From contig CBDFMU010000021.1 in the NCBI GenBank assembly GCA_965249785.1, positions 29,330 through 93,329 of the forward strand: a stretch of 64,000 nucleotides of DNA. Reading direction: 5' to 3'. A program made the translations under genes and the position numbers. Below are positions 26,410 to 34,548 of this stretch, piece after piece (position 1 is the stretch's first letter; each line of letters begins with the position of its first letter). The stretch comes from M3007 sp965249785 (GTDB taxonomy: Bacteria > Bacteroidota > Bacteroidia > Chitinophagales > Saprospiraceae). The notes beneath the pieces were generated by a model. It searched no databases. It was not told the origin of the DNA and saw only the letters and a list, made by a program, of their open reading frames with translations.

Positions 26410-29400
26410 ATGCGTTATTCACTACTTTTGCTGTACGCATTTGCGTATTGCACCGCCTCGCTCCAGGCCCAATGCACTGGCCCGATCATCACCAGTTTCC
26501 CTTATCAGGAAAGTTTTGAAAACGGCATGGGAGGCTGGGCGGCCGGTGGCCTCGGCAATGACTGGACCTGGGGTACGCCCAATAAACCGACCATCAATAG
26601 TGCCGGTGCTGGAACGAAATGCTGGGTGACGGGGGGGCTGACCAATCCTTTTTACACTTTTGGCGAGCGTTCGTATGTCGAAAGTCCCTGTTTCAATTTC
26701 ACCATTCTGTCCAAGCCATACATTAGTTTTAAGATTTGGTGGGAATCTGAGCAACGTTTTGATGGCGCTAATTTCCAGTTTTCTCTGGACGCTGGAAACA
26801 CCTGGACCAACGTCGGCTCCATAGATGATCCGGTGGATTGCCTGAATGACAACTGGTTCAATTATCCCACGATCACTAATTTGAGTGGACTGGCCAATGT
26901 GCGCGAAGGGTGGTCGGGCAATATACAGGCAGGCGGCGGAAGCTGTCTGGGCGGAAATGGCAGCGGCGGATGGGTAGTAGCGAAGCACTGTATGTCTTAT
27001 CTGGCCGGGCAACCGAGCGTCAAATTTCGATTCACTTTCGGCGCGGGAACGACTTGCAATGACTTTGACGGCGTGGCTTTCGATGATATTTATATTGCCA
27101 ATGCACCGCCCATTGTAGCCGCTTTCCTGCCTAGTTGTGCTGGCAATAATACCTACACGTTTAACGACCTTTCTACGAATTGTCCCGACAACTGGACCTG
27201 GGATTTCGGCGATCCTGCTTCCGGGACTGCCAACGTCAGCACGCAGCAAAGCCCCTCACATGCTTACGCAATGCCGGGCTTGTTTACGGTTACCCTGATT
27301 GCCAATAATATTTGTAGTGGCAGCACGACGGCCATCCGTACAGTCAAAATTTTTGGCATCACTTCTACTACTACCTCCGTTTCCTGCGCGGGCGGCAACG
27401 ATGGCACCGCCTCTATCGAAGTGATTCCTGTCGGCTCCACGCCTGCTTATCACTGGAATACTATCCCGGAACAAACCAGCACGACGGCCATTAACCTGAC
27501 TGCAGGCACTTATACGGTGGCTTTGGTAGAAAATGGCGTTTGTCCAGCCACGGCCACAGCGACGGTTACGGAACCGGCTGTTTTAACCCACACGACTTCT
27601 ACTGTAACTGCTTCCTGCGGAAATCCGAACGGATCTGCGACTATTACTGTCAATGGAGGCACTGCGCCATACACCTATACCTGGTCGCCTTCCGGCGGAA
27701 ATGCGGCTACTGCCAATAACTTAAACGCGGGCAATTACGTCGTGTCCATCACCGATCAACATAGCTGCGTAGATACGGTGCACGTACTGATCATAAATAC
27801 GCCGCCCGTGCAAGCGGACATTATTAACGTCGTAAATGTGGGCTGTTTTGGTAGCAATACTGGGAGTGCGACTGTCCATATCACTGGTGGTCTTCTGCCT
27901 TTTATCTACGTCTGGTCGCCCACTGGCGGAAATAACGCCACGGCGACGGGACTTTCTGCCGGTACTTACCAGGTGACAGTGACGGATGCTAACCTCTGTA
28001 CGGCCACTGCTACGGTAACGCTCACGCAGCCGTCCGCCTTGCTGCACACCACGACGACCACTCTTGCTGCCTGCGGGGAAGCGAATGGCTCGGCGACAGT
28101 GACGGAAACCGGGGGCACTGCGCCCTATACTTACCTGTGGTCACCTCTTGGCGGCACCAATAGTTCGGCAACTAATCTATCAGCTGGCAATTACATAGTT
28201 ACCATTACTGACAGTAATAATTGTGTGGATACGGCCCAAGTCAATGTCGGGAATATCGACGGGGTGCAAGCAGTGATTTCAGCTAATGTTCCAGTAAGTT
28301 GTTTTGGTGGGCAAAATGGTCATGCAACGGTAACAGCCACCGGCGGCACCGCTCCCTACATTTACGCCTGGTCGCCGTCGGGGGGCAATAATGCCCAATC
28401 TACCGGATTGGCAGCGGGCAATTATTTTGTGACGATTACCGATGCTAATCAATGCGTGGCTGCCCTTTCGGTAAATATTACTCAGCCCTCGGCTTTGGCA
28501 CATACTATTACTTCACAACCAACTACTTGTGGCGATCCGAACGGCTCGGCCACAGTCTTACCAACTGGTGGTACGGCTCCCTACACTTACACCTGGTCGC
28601 CCACGGGTGGCAATGGCAGCACCGCTCATAATTTGGCGGCTGGCAATTATGTAGTGTCCATCACCGATCAGGCTGGCTGTTTAGATACGGCACAAGTGGC
28701 AGTCCTGGCGTTGCCGGATGTACAGGCCACCATTTCCGATATAGTGCCAGTCACTTGTTTTGGTGGCAATAACGGTAGCGCAACTATAATGGCTACGGCT
28801 GGCGCGGCTCCTTATACCTACGCCTGGTCTCCTTCCGGGGGCAATGGTGCGGTCGCCGCTGGATTGACTGCTGGCATTTACACAGCGACGATCACGGATG
28901 CCAATCAATGTACGGCAACGGCTACGGCAACCGTCACGCAGCCAGCCGCATTGCAGCATAGCATCATAAATGCTCAATCAGCAGCTTGCAATATGGCGAC
29001 TGGTGCGTCCACCATCCAGGAAACGGGTGGGACAGCTCCTTATAATTACACTTGGTCACCAAATGGCGGCAGCAATGCTACGGCAACGGGCTTATTGGCA
29101 GGCAATTACGTAGTTTCTGTAACCGATCAATCGGGATGTACAGATACCATTTTAGTAATAATTGGCAATATTCCGGGAGTACAGGCCAGTATTTCTGCCA
29201 CCCTGAATGCCAATTGTTTTGGCAGTGCGATGGGTAGCGCGACGGTAATGGCCACAGCGGGCGTACCGCCTTATTCTTACGCCTGGTCGCCCACGGGCGG
29301 CAGCAATGCTACGGCAACGGGCTTAGTGTCTGGCACTTACGTCGTCACGGTAACGGATGCTAATGCCTGCACCGCCACAGCTACGGCAACCATTACGCAA

Positions 29401-30633
29401 CCGGCTGAAATACAATCTACTATCACGACCTCGCCAGTCACTTGTCAGGGAATGAATGGTGCTGCTACAGTAGCAATTACTGGTGGCACACCTCCCTATA
29501 TCTACGACTGGTCGCCTGCTGGCGGAAATGGCGCTACGGCTTCGGGATTGGCAGTGGGCAATTACAGCGTTTTAGTAAGCGACCAACAAGGCTGTAGCAC
29601 CACGGTATTACTTTCCATTGACAGTCTGGCTGGAGTAAAGGCAACTATTGCTTCGGTTTCTCAAATCAGTTGCTTTGGTGCGGCAGACGGTAGCTTAACG
29701 GCTGCCGGGATGGGCGGTATGCTTCCCTATCAATATGCCTGGTCTACGCCTGGCGGAACTGGCACTACCCTATCGGAACTGGTGCCTGGTTCTTATTCTG
29801 TCACCGTCACTGATGGCTCTGGATGTACGAGCGTGGCCACGGCGATTTTGCTGGATGCTACCCCAATTGTTACTCAGGCGCATAGTATTTCGGTTCGTTG
29901 CTATGGCGAAAAGAACGGCACGATCAGTGTGGACACGACTGCTGGCGGATTGCCGCCGTATTTGTACGCGATCAATTCCGCTGCGTTTGGGCCGCAGACT
30001 GCTTTTACCGCTCTGCCTGCAGGAAATTATGTACTGCACACGCAAGACGCGAATGGCTGTATGATTATGAATTTGCTCACTATTACTGAGCCACCTGCTT
30101 ATAGTGTTCAAGTGGGTAGTGATACCACTATTTATTTGGGCGATAGCCTGCTGCTCACTGCGCTTATTTCTGATCCGAGTCGGGTCGTGCAGTACGAATG
30201 GAAGCCGTCGGTTGCTGTTACTTGCCCGACTTGTCTGTCTACTTTTGCCCATCCGGTCACGTCTACTATTTATACCTTGTATGCATCGGATAATAGTGGT
30301 TGTGTGGTCAGTGATAGCAGATCAGTGACTGTACAAAAAGTGCCTGTATATATTCCCAACGTTTTTGCGCCCGATACCGACCATGACAACGACTATTTTA
30401 CCCTGTATGCGGGATTTGGCGTGGAAGAAATAGAACTACTCCAAGTGTATGATCGCTGGGGCGCATTAGTGTTTGAAAATCAACACTTTGCACCTTCCAA
30501 TCGCCGCGCTGGATGGAATGGTTACATTCGGGGAGACGTGGCAATGGTGGGCGTGTACGCTTATTTGATTCGGGTACGACTGCGGGATGGCAGCACAGAA
30601 TTATTTAAGGGAGATGTGACGTTAGTGCATTGA
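26410..30633 (+). CDS. Giant secreted SprB-repeat protein with T9SS type B (CHU_C) sorting domain
   Basis: 1407 residues from the ATG at 26410 (MRYSLLLLYAFAYCTASLQA signal peptide). Residues about 30-235: a MAM/jelly-roll-like domain (FPYQESFENGMGGWAAGG). About 240-320: a PKD domain (NWTWDFGDPASG). About 322-1226: twelve SprB-type repeats of about 70 residues (CFGGNNGSAT...GGTAPYTYAWSPSGG...AGNYVVTITDANQC). About 1312-1407: VYIPNVFAPDTDHDNDYF to FKGDVTLVH, the gliding-motility-type C-terminal domain. Repeats 2-11 alternate between two sequence types (see findings). SprB-like proteins are surface adhesins moved along the cell in gliding bacteria; here an adhesive role is inferred, gliding is not shown. 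Confidence 0.95.
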   Translation: MRYSLLLLYAFAYCTASLQAQCTGPIITSFPYQESFENGMGGWAAGGLGNDWTWGTPNKPTINSAGAGTKCWVTGGLTNPFYTFGERSYVESPCFNFTILSKPYISFKIWWESEQRFDGANFQFSLDAGNTWTNVGSIDDPVDCLNDNWFNYPTITNLSGLANVREGWSGNIQAGGGSCLGGNGSGGWVVAKHCMSYLAGQPSVKFRFTFGAGTTCNDFDGVAFDDIYIANAPPIVAAFLPSCAGNNTYTFNDLSTNCPDNWTWDFGDPASGTANVSTQQSPSHAYAMPGLFTVTLIANNICSGSTTAIRTVKIFGITSTTTSVSCAGGNDGTASIEVIPVGSTPAYHWNTIPEQTSTTAINLTAGTYTVALVENGVCPATATATVTEPAVLTHTTSTVTASCGNPNGSATITVNGGTAPYTYTWSPSGGNAATANNLNAGNYVVSITDQHSCVDTVHVLIINTPPVQADIINVVNVGCFGSNTGSATVHITGGLLPFIYVWSPTGGNNATATGLSAGTYQVTVTDANLCTATATVTLTQPSALLHTTTTTLAACGEANGSATVTETGGTAPYTYLWSPLGGTNSSATNLSAGNYIVTITDSNNCVDTAQVNVGNIDGVQAVISANVPVSCFGGQNGHATVTATGGTAPYIYAWSPSGGNNAQSTGLAAGNYFVTITDANQCVAALSVNITQPSALAHTITSQPTTCGDPNGSATVLPTGGTAPYTYTWSPTGGNGSTAHNLAAGNYVVSITDQAGCLDTAQVAVLALPDVQATISDIVPVTCFGGNNGSATIMATAGAAPYTYAWSPSGGNGAVAAGLTAGIYTATITDANQCTATATATVTQPAALQHSIINAQSAACNMATGASTIQETGGTAPYNYTWSPNGGSNATATGLLAGNYVVSVTDQSGCTDTILVIIGNIPGVQASISATLNANCFGSAMGSATVMATAGVPPYSYAWSPTGGSNATATGLVSGTYVVTVTDANACTATATATITQPAEIQSTITTSPVTCQGMNGAATVAITGGTPPYIYDWSPAGGNGATASGLAVGNYSVLVSDQQGCSTTVLLSIDSLAGVKATIASVSQISCFGAADGSLTAAGMGGMLPYQYAWSTPGGTGTTLSELVPGSYSVTVTDGSGCTSVATAILLDATPIVTQAHSISVRCYGEKNGTISVDTTAGGLPPYLYAINSAAFGPQTAFTALPAGNYVLHTQDANGCMIMNLLTITEPPAYSVQVGSDTTIYLGDSLLLTALISDPSRVVQYEWKPSVAVTCPTCLSTFAHPVTSTIYTLYASDNSGCVVSDSRSVTVQKVPVYIPNVFAPDTDHDNDYFTLYAGFGVEEIELLQVYDRWGALVFENQHFAPSNRRAGWNGYIRGDVAMVGVYAYLIRVRLRDGSTELFKGDVTLVH

Positions 30634-30761
30634 GTACATTGTAAACTAAATTTCTTGAAGATACGAGTATTTGAGTATTCGATCAAAACACTTGATGATC
30701 AAGTAAGTGATCGAATACTCGAATCTTCAAATACTCAAATAAAAATAATTTACAGTGTGTT
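30633..30761. repeat. Palindromic repeat, family P1 copy 3
   Basis: Starts on the last base of the SprB-protein stop codon. Ends AGTACATTGTAAACTAAAT and ATTTACAGTGTGTT; core GAGTATTCGATCAAAACACT ... AGTGATCGAATACTCGAAT. Confidence 0.75.
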
Positions 30762-30862
30762 GAGGTTAATGGCAATTTAAGGTGCTAATTCGCTAATAGA
30801 GTTGTTGCGATGTAATTAATTGGTGCCAATGCCTTTTTAAGCCAAACCAATTCTCCCTCTGT

Positions 30863-31102
30863 TGTCATGTCGACCGAAGTGGAGACATCTGTGTATTTTA
30901 ATACAAAAATGCTGATATTCAACCAGATGTCTCGGCTACTCTGCTAATAAAGCACTTGGTTTTAGAACCCCGAATGGGTTGTTTACGCTATTTTTTCACT
31001 TCCCCGGATTTCATCCGGGGCTATTCATATTCAACCACTTCGTGGTGAGCGGTTTATTCCTGTATGACCGCTGCCCTAGCCAGCCTGTCCCTCGACATGA
31101 CA
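30863..31102. repeat. TGTCAT...ATGACA palindrome (family P2) split by a second repeat
   Basis: Left arm 30863-30889 (TGTCATGTCGACCGAAGTGG...), right arm 30926-30944 resumed at 31092-31102 (TCGACATGACA). About 147 bases in between carry CCCCGGATTTCATCCGGGG and CCACTTCGTGG hairpins, a different repeat type, which interrupts the right arm. The remainder of the gap 30762-31339 holds the terminator at 31217-31254 and nothing else seen. Confidence 0.7.
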
Positions 31103-31216
31103 AAACCAAGATACGCCACTATAACGAATTGGTTATCTTGGCAAAATATCTCTAATAAAAAAATGTGCTAAGAGCGCAAAAAGGGTAAATATAATTAGTG
31201 AAAAATCTAAAAATTA

Positions 31217-31254
31217 AAAATCCCTGATTACGAAAAGACGTAATCAGGGATTTT
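31217..31254. terminator. Rho-independent terminator (DUF1573 gene)
   Basis: Perfect 15-base stem AAAATCCCTGATTAC / GTAATCAGGGATTTT with an 8-base loop. Lies 86 bases beyond the DUF1573 stop; symmetric, so could act in both directions. Confidence 0.8.
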
Positions 31255-31339
31255 AACTTCCATTAAATGCTGACCTTTTGCAGGTAATATGCTAAAAGCG
31301 ATAGTTATTAGCACATTAACCAGATTAGCACATTAAATT

Positions 31340-31885
31340 TTATTCCCCTTTAGCAGTAGGTTGTTCTTTCCCTTTCACGTCGCCGGTGATCTCGAGGAAA
31401 GTCTCGGTCGGGTTGGTATTGGCAGTGACGGTCACGCGTTTGGTTTGGCGACCGGGTTTGCCTTTGGAATTGAACTCCACTTTGATCTCGGCAGTGCCAC
31501 CCGGAGGGACGGGTTCTTTCGGCCAGGTCGGTACCGTGCAGCCGCAAGAGCCTTTGCAATTGCTGATAATCAGGTCTTCGTTGCCCGTGTTTTTGAATTT
31601 GTAGCTGTGCTTCACGATCTCGCCTTCATCGGTCGTACCAAAATCGTAGCGTTCGCTTTCGTACTGAATGGCAGTGAGCGGGCCAGTAGGCGCTGGGGCA
31701 GCATTAGTGTTGGTGCCAGGGATGTTGCCGCCATTAGACGACATAACAGAGGCCGCCGATTCCCGAATCTTATCAGATTCCGATTTGCTGAACCAGTTTT
31801 TGAAACCGCCACCAAACAGGTTGGCAACGAGTAGAATAGCGAGCAGGCCGAGTAAACCGAGCTGCACTTGTTTGTTCCTTTCCAT
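31340..31885 (-). CDS. DUF1573 domain protein, membrane-anchored
   Basis: 181 residues from the ATG at 31885. N-terminal membrane anchor (GLLGLLAILLVANLFGGG), a disordered linker (GNIPGTNTNAAPAPTG) and one DUF1573 Ig-like domain: RYDFGTTDEGEIVKHSYKF, KNTGNEDLIISNCKGSCGCT, VPPGGTAEIKVEFNSKGKPG. The SCGCT motif is diagnostic. The family is very common in Bacteroidota and of unknown function. It has its own promoter element and terminator. Confidence 0.95.
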   Translation of the reverse strand: MERNKQVQLGLLGLLAILLVANLFGGGFKNWFSKSESDKIRESAASVMSSNGGNIPGTNTNAAPAPTGPLTAIQYESERYDFGTTDEGEIVKHSYKFKNTGNEDLIISNCKGSCGCTVPTWPKEPVPPGGTAEIKVEFNSKGKPGRQTKRVTVTANTNPTETFLEITGDVKGKEQPTAKGE

Positions 31886-31944
31886 TGTGTAAAAAATAAA
31901 GTGAGTGAGGAATTAAATTGCGTACGGAATCGCTTTTGGTGATG

Positions 31945-31952
31945 CAAAATTA
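31945..31952 (-). promoter_or_regulatory. -7 promoter element for the DUF1573 gene
   Basis: Minus strand TAATTTTG, exact TAnnTTTG, 60 bases before the ATG at 31885. Confidence 0.45.
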
Positions 31953-32101
31953 GAGCAATCCCGAAGGGGTCTCATCACTACCCTGCTGGTTTGCAAATGA
32001 TTAACACAGGAACGCCGATAGGGCGGATTTACCCGGATTTTTGCTGGAAAACGACGGGCTATTCCAAATGCTTATTTGCTTTTTGCATAATGCAGCGCAG
32101 C

Positions 32102-32293
32102 TCAGGCTATCTTCACCTCCACAGCAGTCATCCCTTTTTTGCCTCGCTTGGTCTCAAACGTGACGGTGTCGCCATTGCGGATTTTACTCAACAGGCCGGT
32201 CATGTGCACAAACACTTCCTGACTGGTGCCCTCTTCCACGATAAAACCGTATCCTTTCGCTTCGTTATAGAATTTGACGATTCCTCTGTACAT
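32102..32293 (-). CDS. Cold-shock domain protein (CspA family)
   Basis: 63 residues. RNP1 is KGYGFIV and RNP2 is VFVHMT; the start GIVKFYNEAKGYG and end RGKKGMTAVEVKIA fit the single-domain cold-shock proteins that bind single-stranded RNA/DNA. It is a little shorter than the usual 65-70 residues. A promoter element lies 56 bases upstream. Confidence 0.95.
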   Translation of the reverse strand: MYRGIVKFYNEAKGYGFIVEEGTSQEVFVHMTGLLSKIRNGDTVTFETKRGKKGMTAVEVKIA

Positions 32294-32348
32294 TAAACTG
32301 ATTTTTATGAACGGTTAATGGTGATTGGCTGGTGCGATTGGGCAGGCG

Positions 32349-32356
32349 CAAAGATA
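32349..32356 (-). promoter_or_regulatory. -7 promoter element for the cold-shock gene
   Basis: Minus strand TATCTTTG, exact TAnnTTTG. A 5' leader of about 49 bases would result. Confidence 0.5.
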
Positions 32357-32439
32357 CATCTTTAAAAAAAATCATCGTCATCCCAAGGAAGAATCTGGAT
32401 GGTGCTATACTCCATTTTGGCTATTGCTTTTTTGCCTGT

Positions 32440-34401
32440 TCAAATTTGCCCATTACTTCCTGTTCCCTGTACGCGCTTCAGATGCACGTCTTTCACGGCT
32501 CTGAGCAATAACGGTGCTTTTTCAATATCCACAGAATCACTATCCAGACCAAACCAGTTTTTGGGGGAAGACACCATACCTTTTACACTTAAATAAATAC
32601 TCATTACTAGTTGCTCAAACCAGGGCAATTCATTTTCATTAGATAAAAATTCGGAAATCAATACGAAACGGAAATCGCCGGTAGGATAACTATTAGCCAT
32701 AATGTGGTAACGGGAGAAAACATCCAACTCTTCGTTTTCCAGTAGATCTTCTACTACTTTTTTCATAAATACGTTCATACGCTGCTGCACCCGGAAGCCC
32801 AGGCGAAAGTTGACTTTGTATACGTCGTTAGGCGCGATGGTATTTACTTCATACTCCATCGTATAAGGTTCGTCGGCCGTGTCAATATGTACAAACCAAT
32901 ACACATTGGCGCGTTTGGGCTGGGTTTGCAGAATAGAATACAGGATTTTTTCCTCTACTTTTTTAGGGTTTCTAGCGCCGGTCAGGAACACCAGGTTGGA
33001 GGCAAACTTGGGTATTTCATTGTCGTTGCTCAACAAAATAAGTTGATCCAGATAGTCTTTAATATATATCTCATCAGAGTAGCTCTGCCGGATGCGCTTG
33101 GCCGTGAGCCAGAGCAACATCGTGCCAAAGAGCAAAGCCGCCATCATGACCGTAATGTAGCCGCCGTCGGCAAATTTCAAGGAGTTAGCCACAAAAAATC
33201 CCCCTTCCCAAATTATATAAAATACTAGAAAAAACCAGATGCGCCAGGCTGGTACGCGATGTAGCACCATCCAATTGGACAATAAAATAGTGGAACATAA
33301 CATAGTAGAAACCACCGATAGCCCATAAGCCGCTTCCATCCGCGAACTCTGCTGGAAAAACAACACTACGCAGACGCAACCAAGCCACAAAAAGGTATTG
33401 ACCGCCGGAATGTAGATCTGCCCCTTTAGATTGCTGGGAAACATGACGGTCATTTTGGGTAAAAACCCCAGGCGAATAGCCTCGGAAGCCAACGTAAAAG
33501 AACCACTGATCATACTTTGGCTGGCAATGATGGCGGCCATCGTAGAAACAGCAATGCCCGGCCACAAAAACCAGTGCGGCATAATGCCATAAAAAGGATT
33601 GTCGTCCAGTTTTTGGCCCTCGTGCTGTAACAACCAGACTGCCTGACCGAAATAATTGAGTAGCAAACAAGTCTTAACGTAGACCCAGCTGACCCGAATA
33701 TTGGGCAGCCCACAGTGTCCCAGGTCAGCGTACAGGGCTTCCGCGCCGGTCGTACACAAAAACACGGCCCCCATGATAACCAACATATTGGGACTAGTAA
33801 TCAATAACTGAATACCGTAATAGGGATTAATTACTTTAAAAATACTCGGCATGTGTACGATCTGGCTAATGCCCAATACTCCGAGCATCGCAAACCAGAC
33901 CAGCATGATGGGCCCAAAACTCTTGCCAACCGTGGTTGTGCCAAAGCGTTGGATAAAGAACAAGGCCGAAATAATAGTGATGACAATACCGATAGTTGGT
34001 ATTTCCGGGAACTTGAGCGACAACCCCTCGATGGCCGACGATACCGTAATCGGTGGCGTGATCATCCCCTCGGCCAGCACGGCTGCACCACCCAGCAAAG
34101 CCGGATACAACAACCAGCGACGGCGGCGGCGCACCAGCGAATAGAGCGAGAAAATACCGCCTTCACCCTTATTGTCGGCTCGCAGCACCAGCGTGATGTA
34201 TTTGATCGTCGTCTGGATGGTGAGCGTCCAGAAAACGAGCGATACGCCGCCCAGCACGACCAGTGCATCGACGGGTTTGCCTTCGCCGACGAGGGCTTTC
34301 ATCACGTATAAAGGTGAAGTGCCAATATCACCATAAATAATACCAAGCGTGATCAGCAGCCCAGCCTTGGAAAGTTGATGATGGTTATTGTGGCTTCCCA
34401 T
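32440..34401 (-). CDS. kup: KUP family potassium uptake protein, copy 2
   Basis: 653 residues. Starts with GLLITLGIIYGDIGTSPLYV, the KUP signature, followed by about twelve membrane helices (FWTLTIQTTIKYITLVLRAD, GVISTAIEGLS-like block, ALYADLGHCGLPNIRVSW) and a C-terminal cytoplasmic domain of about 200 residues. KUP proteins import potassium with protons. The copy at 34549-36489 is clearly homologous along its whole length, with long identical stretches in the C-terminal half (KRIRQSYSDEIYIKDYLDQL). Same strand, 147 bases apart: a tandem duplication. Confidence 0.96.
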   Translation of the reverse strand: MGSHNNHHQLSKAGLLITLGIIYGDIGTSPLYVMKALVGEGKPVDALVVLGGVSLVFWTLTIQTTIKYITLVLRADNKGEGGIFSLYSLVRRRRRWLLYPALLGGAAVLAEGMITPPITVSSAIEGLSLKFPEIPTIGIVITIISALFFIQRFGTTTVGKSFGPIMLVWFAMLGVLGISQIVHMPSIFKVINPYYGIQLLITSPNMLVIMGAVFLCTTGAEALYADLGHCGLPNIRVSWVYVKTCLLLNYFGQAVWLLQHEGQKLDDNPFYGIMPHWFLWPGIAVSTMAAIIASQSMISGSFTLASEAIRLGFLPKMTVMFPSNLKGQIYIPAVNTFLWLGCVCVVLFFQQSSRMEAAYGLSVVSTMLCSTILLSNWMVLHRVPAWRIWFFLVFYIIWEGGFFVANSLKFADGGYITVMMAALLFGTMLLWLTAKRIRQSYSDEIYIKDYLDQLILLSNDNEIPKFASNLVFLTGARNPKKVEEKILYSILQTQPKRANVYWFVHIDTADEPYTMEYEVNTIAPNDVYKVNFRLGFRVQQRMNVFMKKVVEDLLENEELDVFSRYHIMANSYPTGDFRFVLISEFLSNENELPWFEQLVMSIYLSVKGMVSSPKNWFGLDSDSVDIEKAPLLLRAVKDVHLKRVQGTGSNGQI

Positions 34402-34548
34402 CGGTGTTCATATAGTTATCCGCAAGTTGTTCGGGCAGAAGAAGTTGTTATTCCAAATAATTTTTTAACCAGAAATAAATTCAGGACTAAATGTATGTCT
34501 CTATTTTTAGATAGCAAAAATTATTAAAAAATTGCTCCACCACTTCTT

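Noticed and set aside
27374..30095. Repeated DNA resembling a CRISPR-like array
   Set aside because: Period is about 200 bases and follows the protein repeats of the SprB-like protein; no short constant repeat with unique spacers and no cas genes.
34402..34548. Possible potassium or c-di-AMP riboswitch between the KUP genes
   Set aside because: No conserved riboswitch core or terminator-antiterminator pair could be recognised in the gap.
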